Source: Torreya grandis (taxonomy: Eukaryota > Streptophyta > Pinopsida > Cupressales > Taxaceae). From it: a stretch of 64,000 nt of DNA. The position numbers and the translations under genes are program-made. The notes below the pieces were generated by a model that had not been told where the DNA came from, did not search any database, and saw nothing but the letters and a program-made list of their open reading frames with translations. The DNA lies in NCBI GenBank assembly GCA_037957365.1, contig JARHVA010000460.1, positions 349,501 through 413,500 of the forward strand, in the 5' to 3' direction. Positions 46,160-58,375 of this stretch are shown in pieces. Position 1 is the stretch's first letter. Each line of letters starts with the position of its first letter.

Positions 46160-49008
46160 AATAAATTTACCCCTTTTTAATATAGTAATTCATCAAAATG
46201 AAATTACTAGCTAAAGGACATAAAGGTAACTGGGTGTGTAGAAACACATTGTATTTATATGATCTCACCTTGAATTCTCTTTTGTTGAGTGACCTGTAAC
46301 CAAGATGATGTTATATTATATAATTAGTGTATAAAATTTAAAATTAAAATAATTGAAATGCTTTAAATTGAAAGGAGAAAGGTTAGGAGTACACCTATGT
46401 ATCGATGCAACCCTCTTACCTTTTGGGCAATTGGATTTGAAAATATTCTTCATTATGAAGCACTAAAGCCGAGATTAATAAAAATATAAACTTGCAAGTG
46501 CAAGCATATATAAATATTTAAGGATATCATGCCCCCAACCTAAGTGTAATGATGATTTGAAACATGTGTATTGAGATTTTTCATCTAAATCATGAAACCT
46601 AAGTATGTGCATAAATTGGAGAGTGTGAGTTATTTAATCAACTCATACTATATATATATAGTAAGGGTGGGTGATTTTATCAATCCAACCTATAACTTTA
46701 GTGAATTGAGATGATTTAATTAAACACAACTTATAAAATTTGGTAAGATTGAGTAATTTTGTCAACTCAACCTTCGAAAGGTGAACCAACTACTACAATA
46801 GATTAGCTCAATAATAGTCTGTAACAATCCATGATAATATTTTTACTATAAATCAAATGGATTTTGTAATTTTAGGTGCCCTTGCATGGTATATACACCT
46901 CATTTGTGTTTTAAATTGAAATATGGGTATATTAACAATACCAAAGTATCGAATAATAGTACCAATGTATGGAATAACAATACCAAGTGTATACAATGCT
47001 GCCAAAAATATGTATCTAAATACATAGTGATTGAAATTTTAAAAAATGTAGAGGCCATGCCCATATGATATACCCCCATCATATAGTCTGAAAACTATGA
47101 AATTGTGTGCATGAACTTATGGCATTCCCCCACCATATAATATGGTGAATCTAAGCAATCTTAAATTATGGAAGACATTTTTTGTAACATTCCCCCAATG
47201 ATATGCCCCCTTTTTGAGGTGAAGGGATACAAAAATAGTAGCCACCTTACATGAAAAGTATAATATGTTCATATAATCTAGTTGTATATCATGTAGTATA
47301 ATGCAAGAGTATATCTAAATAGATGAAGCATATAGAAATGTGATCACATCATGTCCTGACATACATGATGTACATCATGGTAATGTTTAGATAGGTAATA
47401 GTACAAGCTCAACACACAATCAAGCACACGATCACTCAAAAGTAATGCCATGAAAGAATGGTCCAAGGGGACATCATACAAGGTGAATGTTAAAATGATG
47501 AATAATTGAAGGGATGTGACTTAGTTAAATGTTCAAAAACATAACAATGACATATTTAAATGTACACATACAACATAGAAAGGCATGTTCAAATGTAAAG
47601 ATAGGAAAACAATGACAGAAGTTACATACTAAATGGAGAATATTTGAATTCTCAATAATACATACTTTGAAAGATAATATAAATCAAGGAAAACACACTA
47701 AAAGGAGTGTGAAAAATTGAATTAAGATAAATAATAAGAAACCAACATGAACCTAACATACTAGTCCTAACAAATATGTGTTTATAAAAAAAAGAGTTAG
47801 ATAGATTGCATATCAAGTACACTACGATGATAAATGAAAGGTATATGCATGTTTTATCAAAATAAGATCAAAAAATGGTCATGTAAAGTGATCAACAAAC
47901 ACATGAAACATGGATAATAATCATGATCAATAATTTAGATGCCCCCAAGATCCTTATGTCATGAGAGAGGAGAGGTCGAATTATCTATATGTGCATATAT
48001 CATGTGTTTGGTGTATACCTATATCAATATAAAAATATTTGTGAAACATGACCATATAAAATAAAATGATATGCAATCTACTAACATGGAGCAAAAAATG
48101 TATGCATAGGAAACAATACAACTAGGAACATGCTCATTTTATGGTATTTTCCTATTTGATGTTTTTGGATTTTTTGGGAATATTTAATGTTGTAAGTATT
48201 AACTGATTATCCCATGTAAGTTATTCTCATCAGGTGCTCAATATTCTCAATATGGTAATTCATACTAGTGGTTTCCCCAAGGAGCAGATATGTGTCATAT
48301 CTATTACTAGAGAACTAGTGAAACTATATATATCCATTATATAAGTATGAATCCATGAAGTAGTAGTAGTATAAGTAGGAACATGTATATCTAAGAGTTC
48401 TTGAAAATGTATAATTTATCCAATGATATGAAGAGGCTAATCTATGGGAAAGGGTAAATGTATAACCTTTCATATGCAAGATGTGTCATATGTGTGCATA
48501 GTATAATCATAAACTATATCAAGCTCTTTTGGTAAGTTCTTATTTTTTTAACCTTTTATTTGTATGTATGTACATTTGAGTTCAAATTTTATAGTGATAT
48601 ATTCAAGTGATAAGTAACAAGTCCCATAGATATGAATAAATTATGTGATAAGTTGGTGAATGGATCAAACTATTCATCTGAATGTATTTCTTTGGATTCA
48701 GAGACTTCATTCTAATTATTTGTTATATGGTCATTTTAGTGATTAATATAATGTTCCTCTTGATCACTTATAATGCTATACTTCACAAAGGTATTTTTCC
48801 AAATATAACTTGATGAATTCGAAGGGATGCCTTCTTGTCGATCATTATTTACTAATAAATTAAGCTCAACCTTTTGGTTATTTTTCTACTTTGGTACTAT
48901 TGGTTCCTTTGGTAATGGTTTAAATTACAATTGATTTTTCTCTAGATTAAATTTTGATAACCATATTTGTTATTTTTTAACCTTTAATTTATGACAATTA
49001 CTCTTAAT

Positions 49009-49248
49009 TTAAGTGAATTTATTGATATATATTCCAATGATAGGATCACCACTATCAATTAGGTTTTGTATTTTAATCTTCAAGTAAAAACAATAATGTA
49101 TATGATGCCCACACATTATATGATATGCACAATAGTATTTTGATCTCCTTAAATGATGAGAATGAGGTAGCTTGATCAATTTATTTCTAAGCACCTCCCT
49201 TTGAATGTCCCTTGAACTCTTATTAAGACTTTCCATACTTGTCTTCAT
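49009..49248 (-). pseudogene. Ty3-type Gag fragment with C-H-C zinc-binding motif
   Basis: The minus-strand frame includes YYCAYHIMCGHHIHYCFYLK then IKIQNLIDSGDP. This corresponds to the plant Ty3 Gag motif in which C-x2-H and G-H-x4-C precede a K-x-x-I-x-x-L-I-x-x-G helix. The N-terminal part RDIQREVLRNKLIKLPH is basic. Only about 79 codons are open, and no capsid domain is seen upstream. Confidence 0.6.
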
Positions 49249-49717
49249 TTTCTAATATGGAACCTTATTTGGCATAATATTGGTAGATGAAGATATCTAA
49301 ACACATGGTTAACACTATCACATTTTGGATTTTCGGCATATGGAATCCATTTTTCTTATAATTTGATCTTGGGACTAAAATATTAATTTTGTTTTTTAAC
49401 TCTTCTATTATCTTACACATAGTAATATTTTAGTTGTTGATATTTTCACAAGGATAAATCCTAGGTACTTTGGATTGAACATGCACACATATACCATATA
49501 CCTTACATCTTGAAGGGATGATAGCATGGGATGATAACATGGAACTAGTTATATGGATGGTATCTATCATCCTCTTTAGGGTTAGAAAGGGGAAGATGTT
49601 ATTTTTTGTCCATTTAAAATGTTTTATCTTAATTAAGATCATTCATTGGTTTTGTGGTTGTGTTTAAATTTTTAACAATATAGACATACAACAAGCAATT
49701 ATCAGTATAAGATATTG

Positions 49718-49835
<118 letters not shown>

Positions 49836-50433
49836 TAAGTATTATTAACAATTTTGATTTTTGAATTCAAAAAAGTTGAAAAATAGAATCAGGAAGATAA
49901 GAAACCCTAGGTCGACTAGGGATTAATAGTCAAGGATCAGGTTCACCAAATATTTAAACCTAAAATCTAGAAATTGTTATAGTGTTAAATAAGTATTATA
50001 TTAATCTAAGTTTCTACAAAATTGTATTTTGGCTAAATATATAAAATGTAGCTATTTAGATATTGAAATAGATTAAAAAAAAAATAGATTACCTAGCTGG
50101 ACACTAATGATGATATATGTCTAGATATAGAATATGTAGAGAATGGACTAGAACATAGTGTAATCACAGTTACCAGATTCTATAAATATTGGTTTTTGGG
50201 CTCTAGATACTACCGTCAGATTTGGGACTACTACATTGATGCAGGTGTTAGTCATGGCCATAAGTGTCCAGTAAAAAATAATACTTATTTTCTAGTGGGA
50301 CTACCTATGTTATTTTGGTTTTTTTTCACCTTGATTCTATCATAATCACATCATGTGTATAGGCATTCTCTCTTTGTTGATAGATCAAACCCTAGGTTAT
50401 TCAACCTTTAGAAACCTATAATGATGCTTAGCC

Positions 50434-51203
50434 AAAAATGGGTTAGTGGGCTCATGGTGTCAAAATGACCTCAATGACTCCTATATCAAATAACATTATC
50501 TACATATCCAATGCTCCAAAGGAGGAACTTGGACATATTTAGTTCTCCCCTAGGTGTAGGCTTATGTGTTACAATCCGTGCAATATACTACACGTAATGT
50601 AGATAATGATCTCATATATAATTTGGAGAATATAGTTTTGGGATGATCTTAGGCTGATTTAGACCTTTTGGGGGATGGCTCCCGTGACTGGTATGTGATT
50701 AGGAATAAATAGGGTAGGTTTGATCACTTGAATGCTTGATTGAGTGCTTCTTGGTAATTAACCTTGTGAATTGTATGCGAAGAATGAATGAAGGATAATA
50801 TTATATATATTGATCTCTATCATAAAATATCTCAAAATAAGACACTTAGGTCTACCTAAAGATAATGATTATTTTGAAAATTAGATAAATTTATGGAACT
50901 AGACACCTCTATCGATGAAGGTGTTTTCAAATGGTTGGGACTATCTAGGATGTTAGAAAATAGGTACAAGTCCAAAACTAGCAATGAAGAATAGATAATA
51001 GGTTAAAAATAAGTTTGTACAATTCAAAAATCTTGGATCATCAGGATAACTAGGGTCAAACTAAGTGATAATCAATTAGACATAAATAGATATATGTACG
51101 TGAGAATTTTAGGAAGTGGGAAGGTCTACGATAGAAAGATATATCTTTTGAGCCACATTTTCCAGATGTATAGTATTGAGATTCTAGATATTTACTTTTA
51201 GTA
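50434..51203 (-). repeat. LTR-like repeat, right copy
   Basis: Partner of 45356-46159. On the minus strand it would end ...CATTAACCCA / ...CTAACCC next to TTTTTGGCTAAGC. No recognised tRNA primer site abuts it, and no target duplication could be defined. Confidence 0.68.
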
Positions 51204-53412
51204 TCTATATTAGGTCAAAAATATTTGTGTAATTTATATTCATTGTTATTAATTTTTATTAAGTGTATTTGCATTCATATTCAATTCTTTAGCATTGATA
51301 TCTTACAACATAACAAATATGCACTAATTCTAGATCATTGTATGAATTAAGTTATCATTTTTAGAGAAAACTCAAAGCAAAACAACAAGTCATTTTGTGA
51401 AATTTAGTAAGTTATTGAAATGAGAGTCTATAAATAAAATAACCCTTGAGACTCAAGGCACAAGAGATGTAAGGCATTCAAAGAGTTCAACATTATCTTT
51501 TAACCATTAATTTTTAAGCTATTTAATTATAATGGGTATGAAATATTTGATTGTTTAAATGGAAGGACATCATCCCAGAAATAATTCAAACTAATTTTAA
51601 AAGGTGGAAAATGAAAACTCTCACGTATTATAAATAATAATAAAACATTTTGACTTATTTCTTGCAAAATTGTGGAAAATGTCAACTTTCAAAATTATTG
51701 ATCTTATTTATTTCATACAAAAATTCCATTTCAAAAGTATTATTTTTCTAAACATACTTTGATTAGGGGTAATAAAAATGTGATGGTTATCCAATAAACA
51801 TTTCCCTTCAAAAGTTGTGTCAATGATATTTAAAGATTGGATCATCAAAGAGTAAATATATTACTATAATCATTCATAAAATATTTTTGCAATCTTTAGA
51901 AATTTTGTTTAAGTCCATGTATTTTATTTTCTTTTCATTCCACATGGAATTCAAAAACTTTGCACTATATTTTATGGTTAAAAAGCATAGATATGTTCAT
52001 ATGTCCAAAATATTTAACCCCTTCAACTTTCAAGGAGTTCAATCACATCCTATATATTAAAATCTATAAATTTTTGAAGAGCAACATGTTGTTTAATTTT
52101 ATTTTATTTTAATGAAGTGTATGCTTTACTCTTGTCTTGTCACCTTAAGTACAACTATCTTTAAAACTTTTCATTATGGAAGTGTTGGATGATTGTATAC
52201 CCTTCAACTTGAAAATAAGAGCATCCCTTCAAATTTGATCACTTTTGGGAGGTGAAGGATAATAATAAACACTAATATGTAAGGAACTAGATAACACATG
52301 TTGAAAAATGCATACACATTTATCAAGGAAGTTACTACTACAAAATTTGATTAAATTTTGCTTTCAATAATTTTTGAATTAATATTGATACTTTGTTATA
52401 TATCTCCTTATTTGGCACATGTTCGGAATATATTGGAAAAAGTTTTGGAGCTTGGGTTTTCACTAAGGAATGACATTCACATAAAAAATGTTCAGGGATT
52501 CCAATAAAAATTCTATTTAATACACATATACAATGATGATTGCATTCCATGAGAAATAATTTGATAAAAATTCAATAAATTATTTAGTTTTAGAGGAAAC
52601 CAAATTCTTTATGTTGAATTTTTTATTTCTTCATTTGTTGGGATAATGTTGGAAAAGGAGGTTTAATTTAGATTTATAAATAACAACTACCATTGCTTAC
52701 AAATCTACAAGCTTATTTTATTCATGTTCAACAATGATTTTGGTCCATGAATTACATCCCATTTAGGATTTTATCAAAAAAAAATGGATTTTTTATATGC
52801 TTGAACAAATTTTGTGTACATGCCTATCTAAGTTATGACATCTAAATTAAATATTCCACACTTTTTTATTAAATTTTATTCATTCTAAAAAAACTATTAA
52901 TTTCTATTTGACTTATCAAAATGAAGAAAAAAGTATGGGGGCTATGGATAGTATGAATGATTGAAGGAGATTTGAAAAGAACCAAAGAACCAAAGGAGAT
53001 TTAAGCATTGTGATAAGAATCCAAAAAATAAGAGATTGCAGAAATTCAGCCAATTCTAAAAATTGAACCTAAGAATTTGCTATTTGGGAAAAATTCACCC
53101 CCAAAAAATATCATCTTTTTAAAGTAGAATAATAATGAAGAAACATGACAAGATTTAAGACTAAAAACTCTTCTAACTAAATTTACTCTCTTATATATAC
53201 ATTGTATTTAATCAATAACCATGTCTACCTTACATATCATCAAGTTGGAATAAAACTACAATTCCACCTTACATCTCCCTAATTTGGCAAAACATTACTC
53301 ATATGATCCTTACATGACCTCACATTATACTAAAATATTGTTCTCCAATATAATAGAACATAATAAGAAACAATGAAACACTAATTAACAATGAACATTG
53401 TTGAGTGAAGAG
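51204..53412. other. AT-rich region with no recognised gene
   Basis: About 2.2 kb with only short open frames. The minus-strand frame at 52338-52550 is unassigned. It is downstream of the receptor-kinase pseudogene and may hold its former 3' flank. Confidence 0.4.
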
Positions 53413-55320
53413 CTATGATGTAGATGTAGACCAATTTTCATTCCTCCCTGAATTAGTTTTTCTTGTACCACTTGTCTTCACAAGAAAAGGTGAGATATTT
53501 ATTGGTAATTGAAAAGTCATAGAAGTGCCAAGAAATACACCTCTTATTTTTTCTAATCTCTCAACTATCTCCATCATATTTGGACATTGTTGAGGTAGCT
53601 CACTTCTCCAAAGCAACCCTACTTGTATTAACTGACTAAGGCATACCAATACCTTTGATATCTTTGTTTCATTAGCATCACTAACTAGGTTATTATCCAC
53701 AACTTCTTTAATTTTATTTGTAAAATTCATACCTACCCACTTTTGAAGATTGATTTGATCACCTTCTATGAAAATGTCATTTGTTGGTTTCCTCCTTGTC
53801 AACAACTCTAAAAGTATAATGCCATAGCTATATACATCTCCTCTTGTTGAAATATTTCCACCCATTCCATATTCTATAATACAATACAATGTTGATATAT
53901 TCTCATGCCATTTTAAGTATTCATACAAAATAGAAAAATAAACTATTGATAACATTTTTTCTAATAGTACAGCATCTATACCTGGTGCAATGTAGCCAAT
54001 GGATCCTTTGAGTGCATTTGTAGAAGTCAATGAATCCATTGAATTTCCAGATATTAGTTTGGCAATGCCAAAGTCTGCTATATATGGAGTCATGTCATCC
54101 CTTAATAACACATTATTATGTTTGAAGTCACAATGAATCACTTTCACAAAACAGTGATGATGCAGATATACAATACCATGTGATATCTCCATTGCTATTT
54201 TTAATCAATCCTTCAAGTTTAATCTGCATTCTTCTTCTCCTTGAGGATATAGCCATGTTTCCAAACTTCCATTTGACATGGCTGGAAGAATCAATGCTTT
54301 AAAATCAGGGGTGGAACAAGCTAAAATGATTTTGATCACATTGCGGTGCCTGACTCTTATTAATGCATTGCATTCTTTGATAAAAATTTTGTGAGCATTC
54401 TCATCTTGAAATTGAGAACTTTAACACCAATATTTGTGCCACTATTTAAAAACCCTCTATAGATAGATCCAAAACTGCCAACTCCTAAGAGATTGGTTTG
54501 GCTAAACCCCCTAGTTGCCTCTACAAGATCTTCAAATGAAATTATTGGTGGCCCTACATTGAGGTCAACCATTTTCTGACTTGTGTGTCTTATTCTATAT
54601 GAATATACTAACAATAATAAAGACATGATGAAGATTGAAATGTCAATCACAACTGGTACCATTACCTTTTTGGAGACATAAAATTGTTTGTGTTTGGAAT
54701 GAAAGTAGGGCTGCAAATTTATCCATTAGCCACAAAGACCAATGTTTCCCATAACTGCAGACTCATCAAGTGTTGTAAAAACTCCTCCCTTTGGAACTTC
54801 CCATGTTAAATTGTTTGAAGAAAGATTGATATGTTGAAGCATTTCCATCTCTTGGAAAGCCATTGGGATTGCACTAGACAAATTATTTCTAGAAAGATCA
54901 ATGTCCTCAAGATTTTTTAGATGAGTGAGTGATGCTTGTATCGGGCCATCAAAGGAATTCCAAGACAGATTCAAATATTGTAATTCTGTGCAGCTTGACA
55001 ATGTGGCTAGAATTTCACCTAAGAAGTTATTGAAAGACACATCTATAACTTGGAACATTACCATTTTTCTCATCGCTAAAAGAGAACCTTATAGCAAATT
55101 GTTGGAAATGTTAAAATAGAACTGAAGATTCGGAAGACCTGCAACTTCTGGAGGTATGTTTCCTATAAATTGGTTGTAAGAGAAGTCTACCACTTCCAAA
55201 TTTTGGCATCTCCCTAAGCTGGTGGGTATTTCCCCTAAAAATTGATTGTGATCAATAAAAAGATATCTTAACTAAGGAAGATCCCAAAGACTATCTGGAA
55301 TTTTCCCTGAAAGCATGTCT
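53413..55320 (-). pseudogene. LRR receptor-like kinase pseudogene (non-RD, 5'-truncated)
   Basis: Minus strand, N to C: at least five leucine-rich repeats (DMLSGKIPDSLWDLP, NQFLGEIPTSLGRCQNLEV, NQFIGNIPPEV, LSSCTELQYLNLSWNSFDGP, LEDIDLSRNNLSSAIP); the GLCG cap; a membrane segment (VVIDISIFIMSLLLLVYSY); then a Ser/Thr kinase. The glycine loop is LLGVGSFGSIYRG, the lysine sits in GVKVLNF, the catalytic loop is HCDFKHNNVLL (non-RD, Cys before Asp), and DFG and GYIAP are present. A GT-AG intron lies at 53874-53981. In the family these are plasma-membrane receptors, often in immunity. Damage: stops at 55272-55274, 55089-55091, 54726-54728 and near 54207 (CGA to TGA), plus a frameshift near 54410. 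The signal peptide and most repeats are missing. Confidence 0.93.
53874..53981 (-). other. Retained 108-bp intron in the kinase pseudogene
   Basis: On the minus strand the donor CCAG|GTATAG and acceptor TATAG|AATATGG interrupt the kinase exactly between GYIAP and EYGMGG. This is the usual intron position of this LRR kinase group. Its presence shows the copy came from genomic DNA and not from a spliced mRNA. Confidence 0.88.
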
Positions 55321-56891
55321 TGAGGAAGAAACAACAAAATATAAATAAAGTTTCGCTGTTGTCTTTTACGAAATCATTTTGCGTTTATCTTGGTTTGTCA
55401 AAATAAATTTGGAAAATATTATTTATGCTATGGAATATAGTTAAAGCCAAAATATAAAATATAAAAGTAAAATCATCTCTTTCCTGTGGTGCGCATGGAT
55501 TGCAGTTAAAAGCAAAAGATAAATATATAACTTTAGCTTATAAAAGATAAATATGGAATACACACTTAGATCATTTAGTTAAAAAAGTTGAGAGGCACTT
55601 GTCTTGCATTGAAGTCTGGCTGTAGCACTCACAATAATTCGTGGCTTTTATAATTGACCGCAATAATGCTTACCTTTTTTAAAGGCTATCGTATGTGTTA
55701 ATAATTCATGCTTGCCATTTAGTTTGTCAAAATCAAGTTGGAAAATAAATATACAACTTTGGATCTTTCTTGGAAAACAAAAGTAAATATACAACTTTGG
55801 CTATTTGGCTTGTAAAAAGTTGAGGAACCATGTACAAACGTTTTAAGTGGTAGGATCCATTTTTCAATACACCAATTTTTTGGTTCAGTGGGTATATTTT
55901 TAATGTTAATAATTGTAAAAAGTTAATGATTTTTTTTAAAGAGTTATAGTTAAAATATATATAATGAAATAAAATTTGGAGAAGTTTGATGATGATAAGT
56001 TTAACAATTTATAAGATCTAAAAAAGTATATATAGAAAGTCAATTAAAGTCAAGTTACTATGAGAATGGTTTGGTAAAGTGTTTTGGAATTTATGGATTT
56101 TGAATTAAGAATGAAACATAAATTGAATTCAAAGTATTATTCAAGAATATTCTTTCAAATGAAGATATGGTGGTTAATATTCTGTCATTCAAAAGTGAAA
56201 GTTCTACGTCATATGTAAGTGGGCTCAGTATAGTTGGTTTCAAGCTCTTCACCCAAGTTCAACCCTTAACACATAAGACCCACACTTTATATTAATGATT
56301 CAAATGGAAGATGCAGCCCACCTGATGGTGTAAAAGTACATTATTATTGCATTATATGAAGAGTTTAAAGTACATGTTTTTAAACAAAAATAATAGTATG
56401 AAGATATATTATACTTGAAATATTTGATGCAAAAAATAATTACTCTCAAATAATTTGACATTTCAAGCAAGTAGCTTAGCATATTACTTTAATAAGAAAA
56501 ATCAATTTTGATGTTTTTAGTTGTTAAAAATAACTTTATAGACTTATTATATCATCATTCATTATATACTTCATAATTATTTCTCTATTTCTCGTCAAGA
56601 AAGAATTCAAGTTAGAATCAATTAGAAAACCATTTAGTGGAACTACATAGTTTGGTGCAACTCTAACTTCCAGTATATATCCACAATTATTAAGCATTGA
56701 AATCTAGTTGAACACCTCTATTTGTGTGTCGTGATATTTTACTCTCCATAAACATGAAAGCATAAATGAATTAGTCTTCAAGATCTGTGTAAGATAATCA
56801 AAGAATTTGTAAGCTAAAAAACCTTCCCAGTTGAGGTGGAATTTGGGGATGGACATTGTGATCCCAGAGAGCAAGTGCTAAGGAAAGAGAG
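55321..56891. other. AT-rich region with no recognised gene
   Basis: Upstream of the truncated receptor kinase. No further leucine-rich repeats or signal peptide could be found here, so the missing 5' part is not simply shifted. The minus frame 56300-56482 is unassigned. Confidence 0.4.
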
Positions 56892-57589
56892 TGATGAGAC
56901 CAAATAATGTTTTATTATATCTATGAAATAACATTATTTTTCCTTGCATAAGTAGTGGGCCTAAGTGTAATTTCTAAACTTATGGTTTATTTACACGAGA
57001 TATAAAAACTATGTCTTGGTTATTTCTTTAGAAATCATTGTTATCTTCTTTGTGAACTATTATTACTAATTCTTGAGGAAATATGTTAATGTGTGTATAT
57101 GAAACCAATAATGAGGAATATTAGACCTTGAGCATATAAGATACCAATCAAGGATCACATTTGAGGTACATCACAATAACTTTGGAGATCACCTTCATCA
57201 CCAAGCTCTTGAGATGATCAACAAATCAATATTGTCTATTCTTGGGAATTGATCATTTACATAAATAGATATCTAAAAGAATGGTAATTTAATAGGATAA
57301 AATAAGTCTTAGTATGATCCCATGGCCTTAGAAGGAGATTCAGGTAGAATACCTAGCATTTTAGCCAAACTACATATTATCACATGCAAACTACATACTT
57401 CATTAGACTTACTAAGGACTCATTAGAATTGCTATGGACTTCCTTAAACTTGATATGAACTTCATCAAGGTTTCTACATACTTCGACAGAACAACAAAGG
57501 ACTCATTTGGAAAGCATTTCTAAGCCATTTTAATGATTGCTTGGTCTAATATAAGATGACCAAGATGATTTTTAGATGTCACAAGAATG

Positions 57590-57629
<40 letters not shown>

Positions 57630-57679
57630 GAATAAAATTTTCTAAATTATACAAATCATTTAAAATTTATAAATGGAAA

Positions 57680-57721
<42 letters not shown>

Positions 57722-58375
57722 TTTCCATTTATAAATTTTAAATGATTTGTATAATTTAGAAAATTTTATTCCAATAAAATAGCTCTCTCCATATTTTATG
57801 GTGATTGAAGCTATATTGTAATAGATTATATTCATATAATAAATGTGTCTCTCTATATTTTGTAGAGATTAAGATAGTCTAGAATATTTAGGTTCTTACT
57901 CCTAAATAAGGCATTGGTTAGAATCATAAAATTATAAATTCAACCTCCCACACCATTGAAGAATATAAATCAATATATTTCTCTCTCCACTATTTTGAAT
58001 AATTCATTATGAAGTTCTTGGTATAAAAGCTTGTGATTATGATTAAAACCATCTTCTAAAGAATGAGCTAGCTATTCATTCTAAGGAAGATGGATCAATG
58101 TGTTTATGTTTACATATTTGTTATCTAATTATATATTTATTTTGAATTATTGTCTTTTCCTTGTGTCATGCAAACAGTCTTTTTTTATATAGTTTGTTGG
58201 GCACTTGCAGATCTTTTCCTTGTTTATAATTTTTTTCAATTTAGTAATTTAATTTATGTAAAGTTTGATTTAATTTCATGCATGTGATTTAATTTTTGTA
58301 AGAGTGCTTTTCAATTCTGCAAATGTGGATTTTGGTAGAAGGGATCATTTACCAGAGATCTATTTCTTCTACTAT
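56892..58375 (+). repeat. LTR-like repeat, left copy, with 154-bp palindrome
   Basis: Begins TGATGAGACCAAATAATG and matches 61530-63600 along its whole length. Shared landmarks: AATGAGGAATATTAGAC, ACCAATCAAGGATCA, GCTCTTGAGATGATCAACAAA, CATGGCCTTAGAAGGA, ATAAGATGACCAAGAT, AACCTCCCACACCATTGAAGAA and ATGCATGTGATTTAATTT. TATA-like GGTATAAAAGC lies at 58020. The 3' end is set only approximately, where similarity stops (GATCTATTTCTTCTA). Confidence 0.75.
57624..57777. repeat. Perfect 154-bp palindrome with an AT core
   Basis: Arms 57624-57700 and 57701-57777 are exact reverse complements, with an (AT)n centre at 57684-57717. Each arm carries TTGGAATAAAATTTTC, ACAAATCATTTAAAATTTAT and GGAAAGTCT. 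A separate (AT)n tract precedes it at about 57592-57623. The other LTR copy has only one arm (about 62180-62255). Confidence 0.95.
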
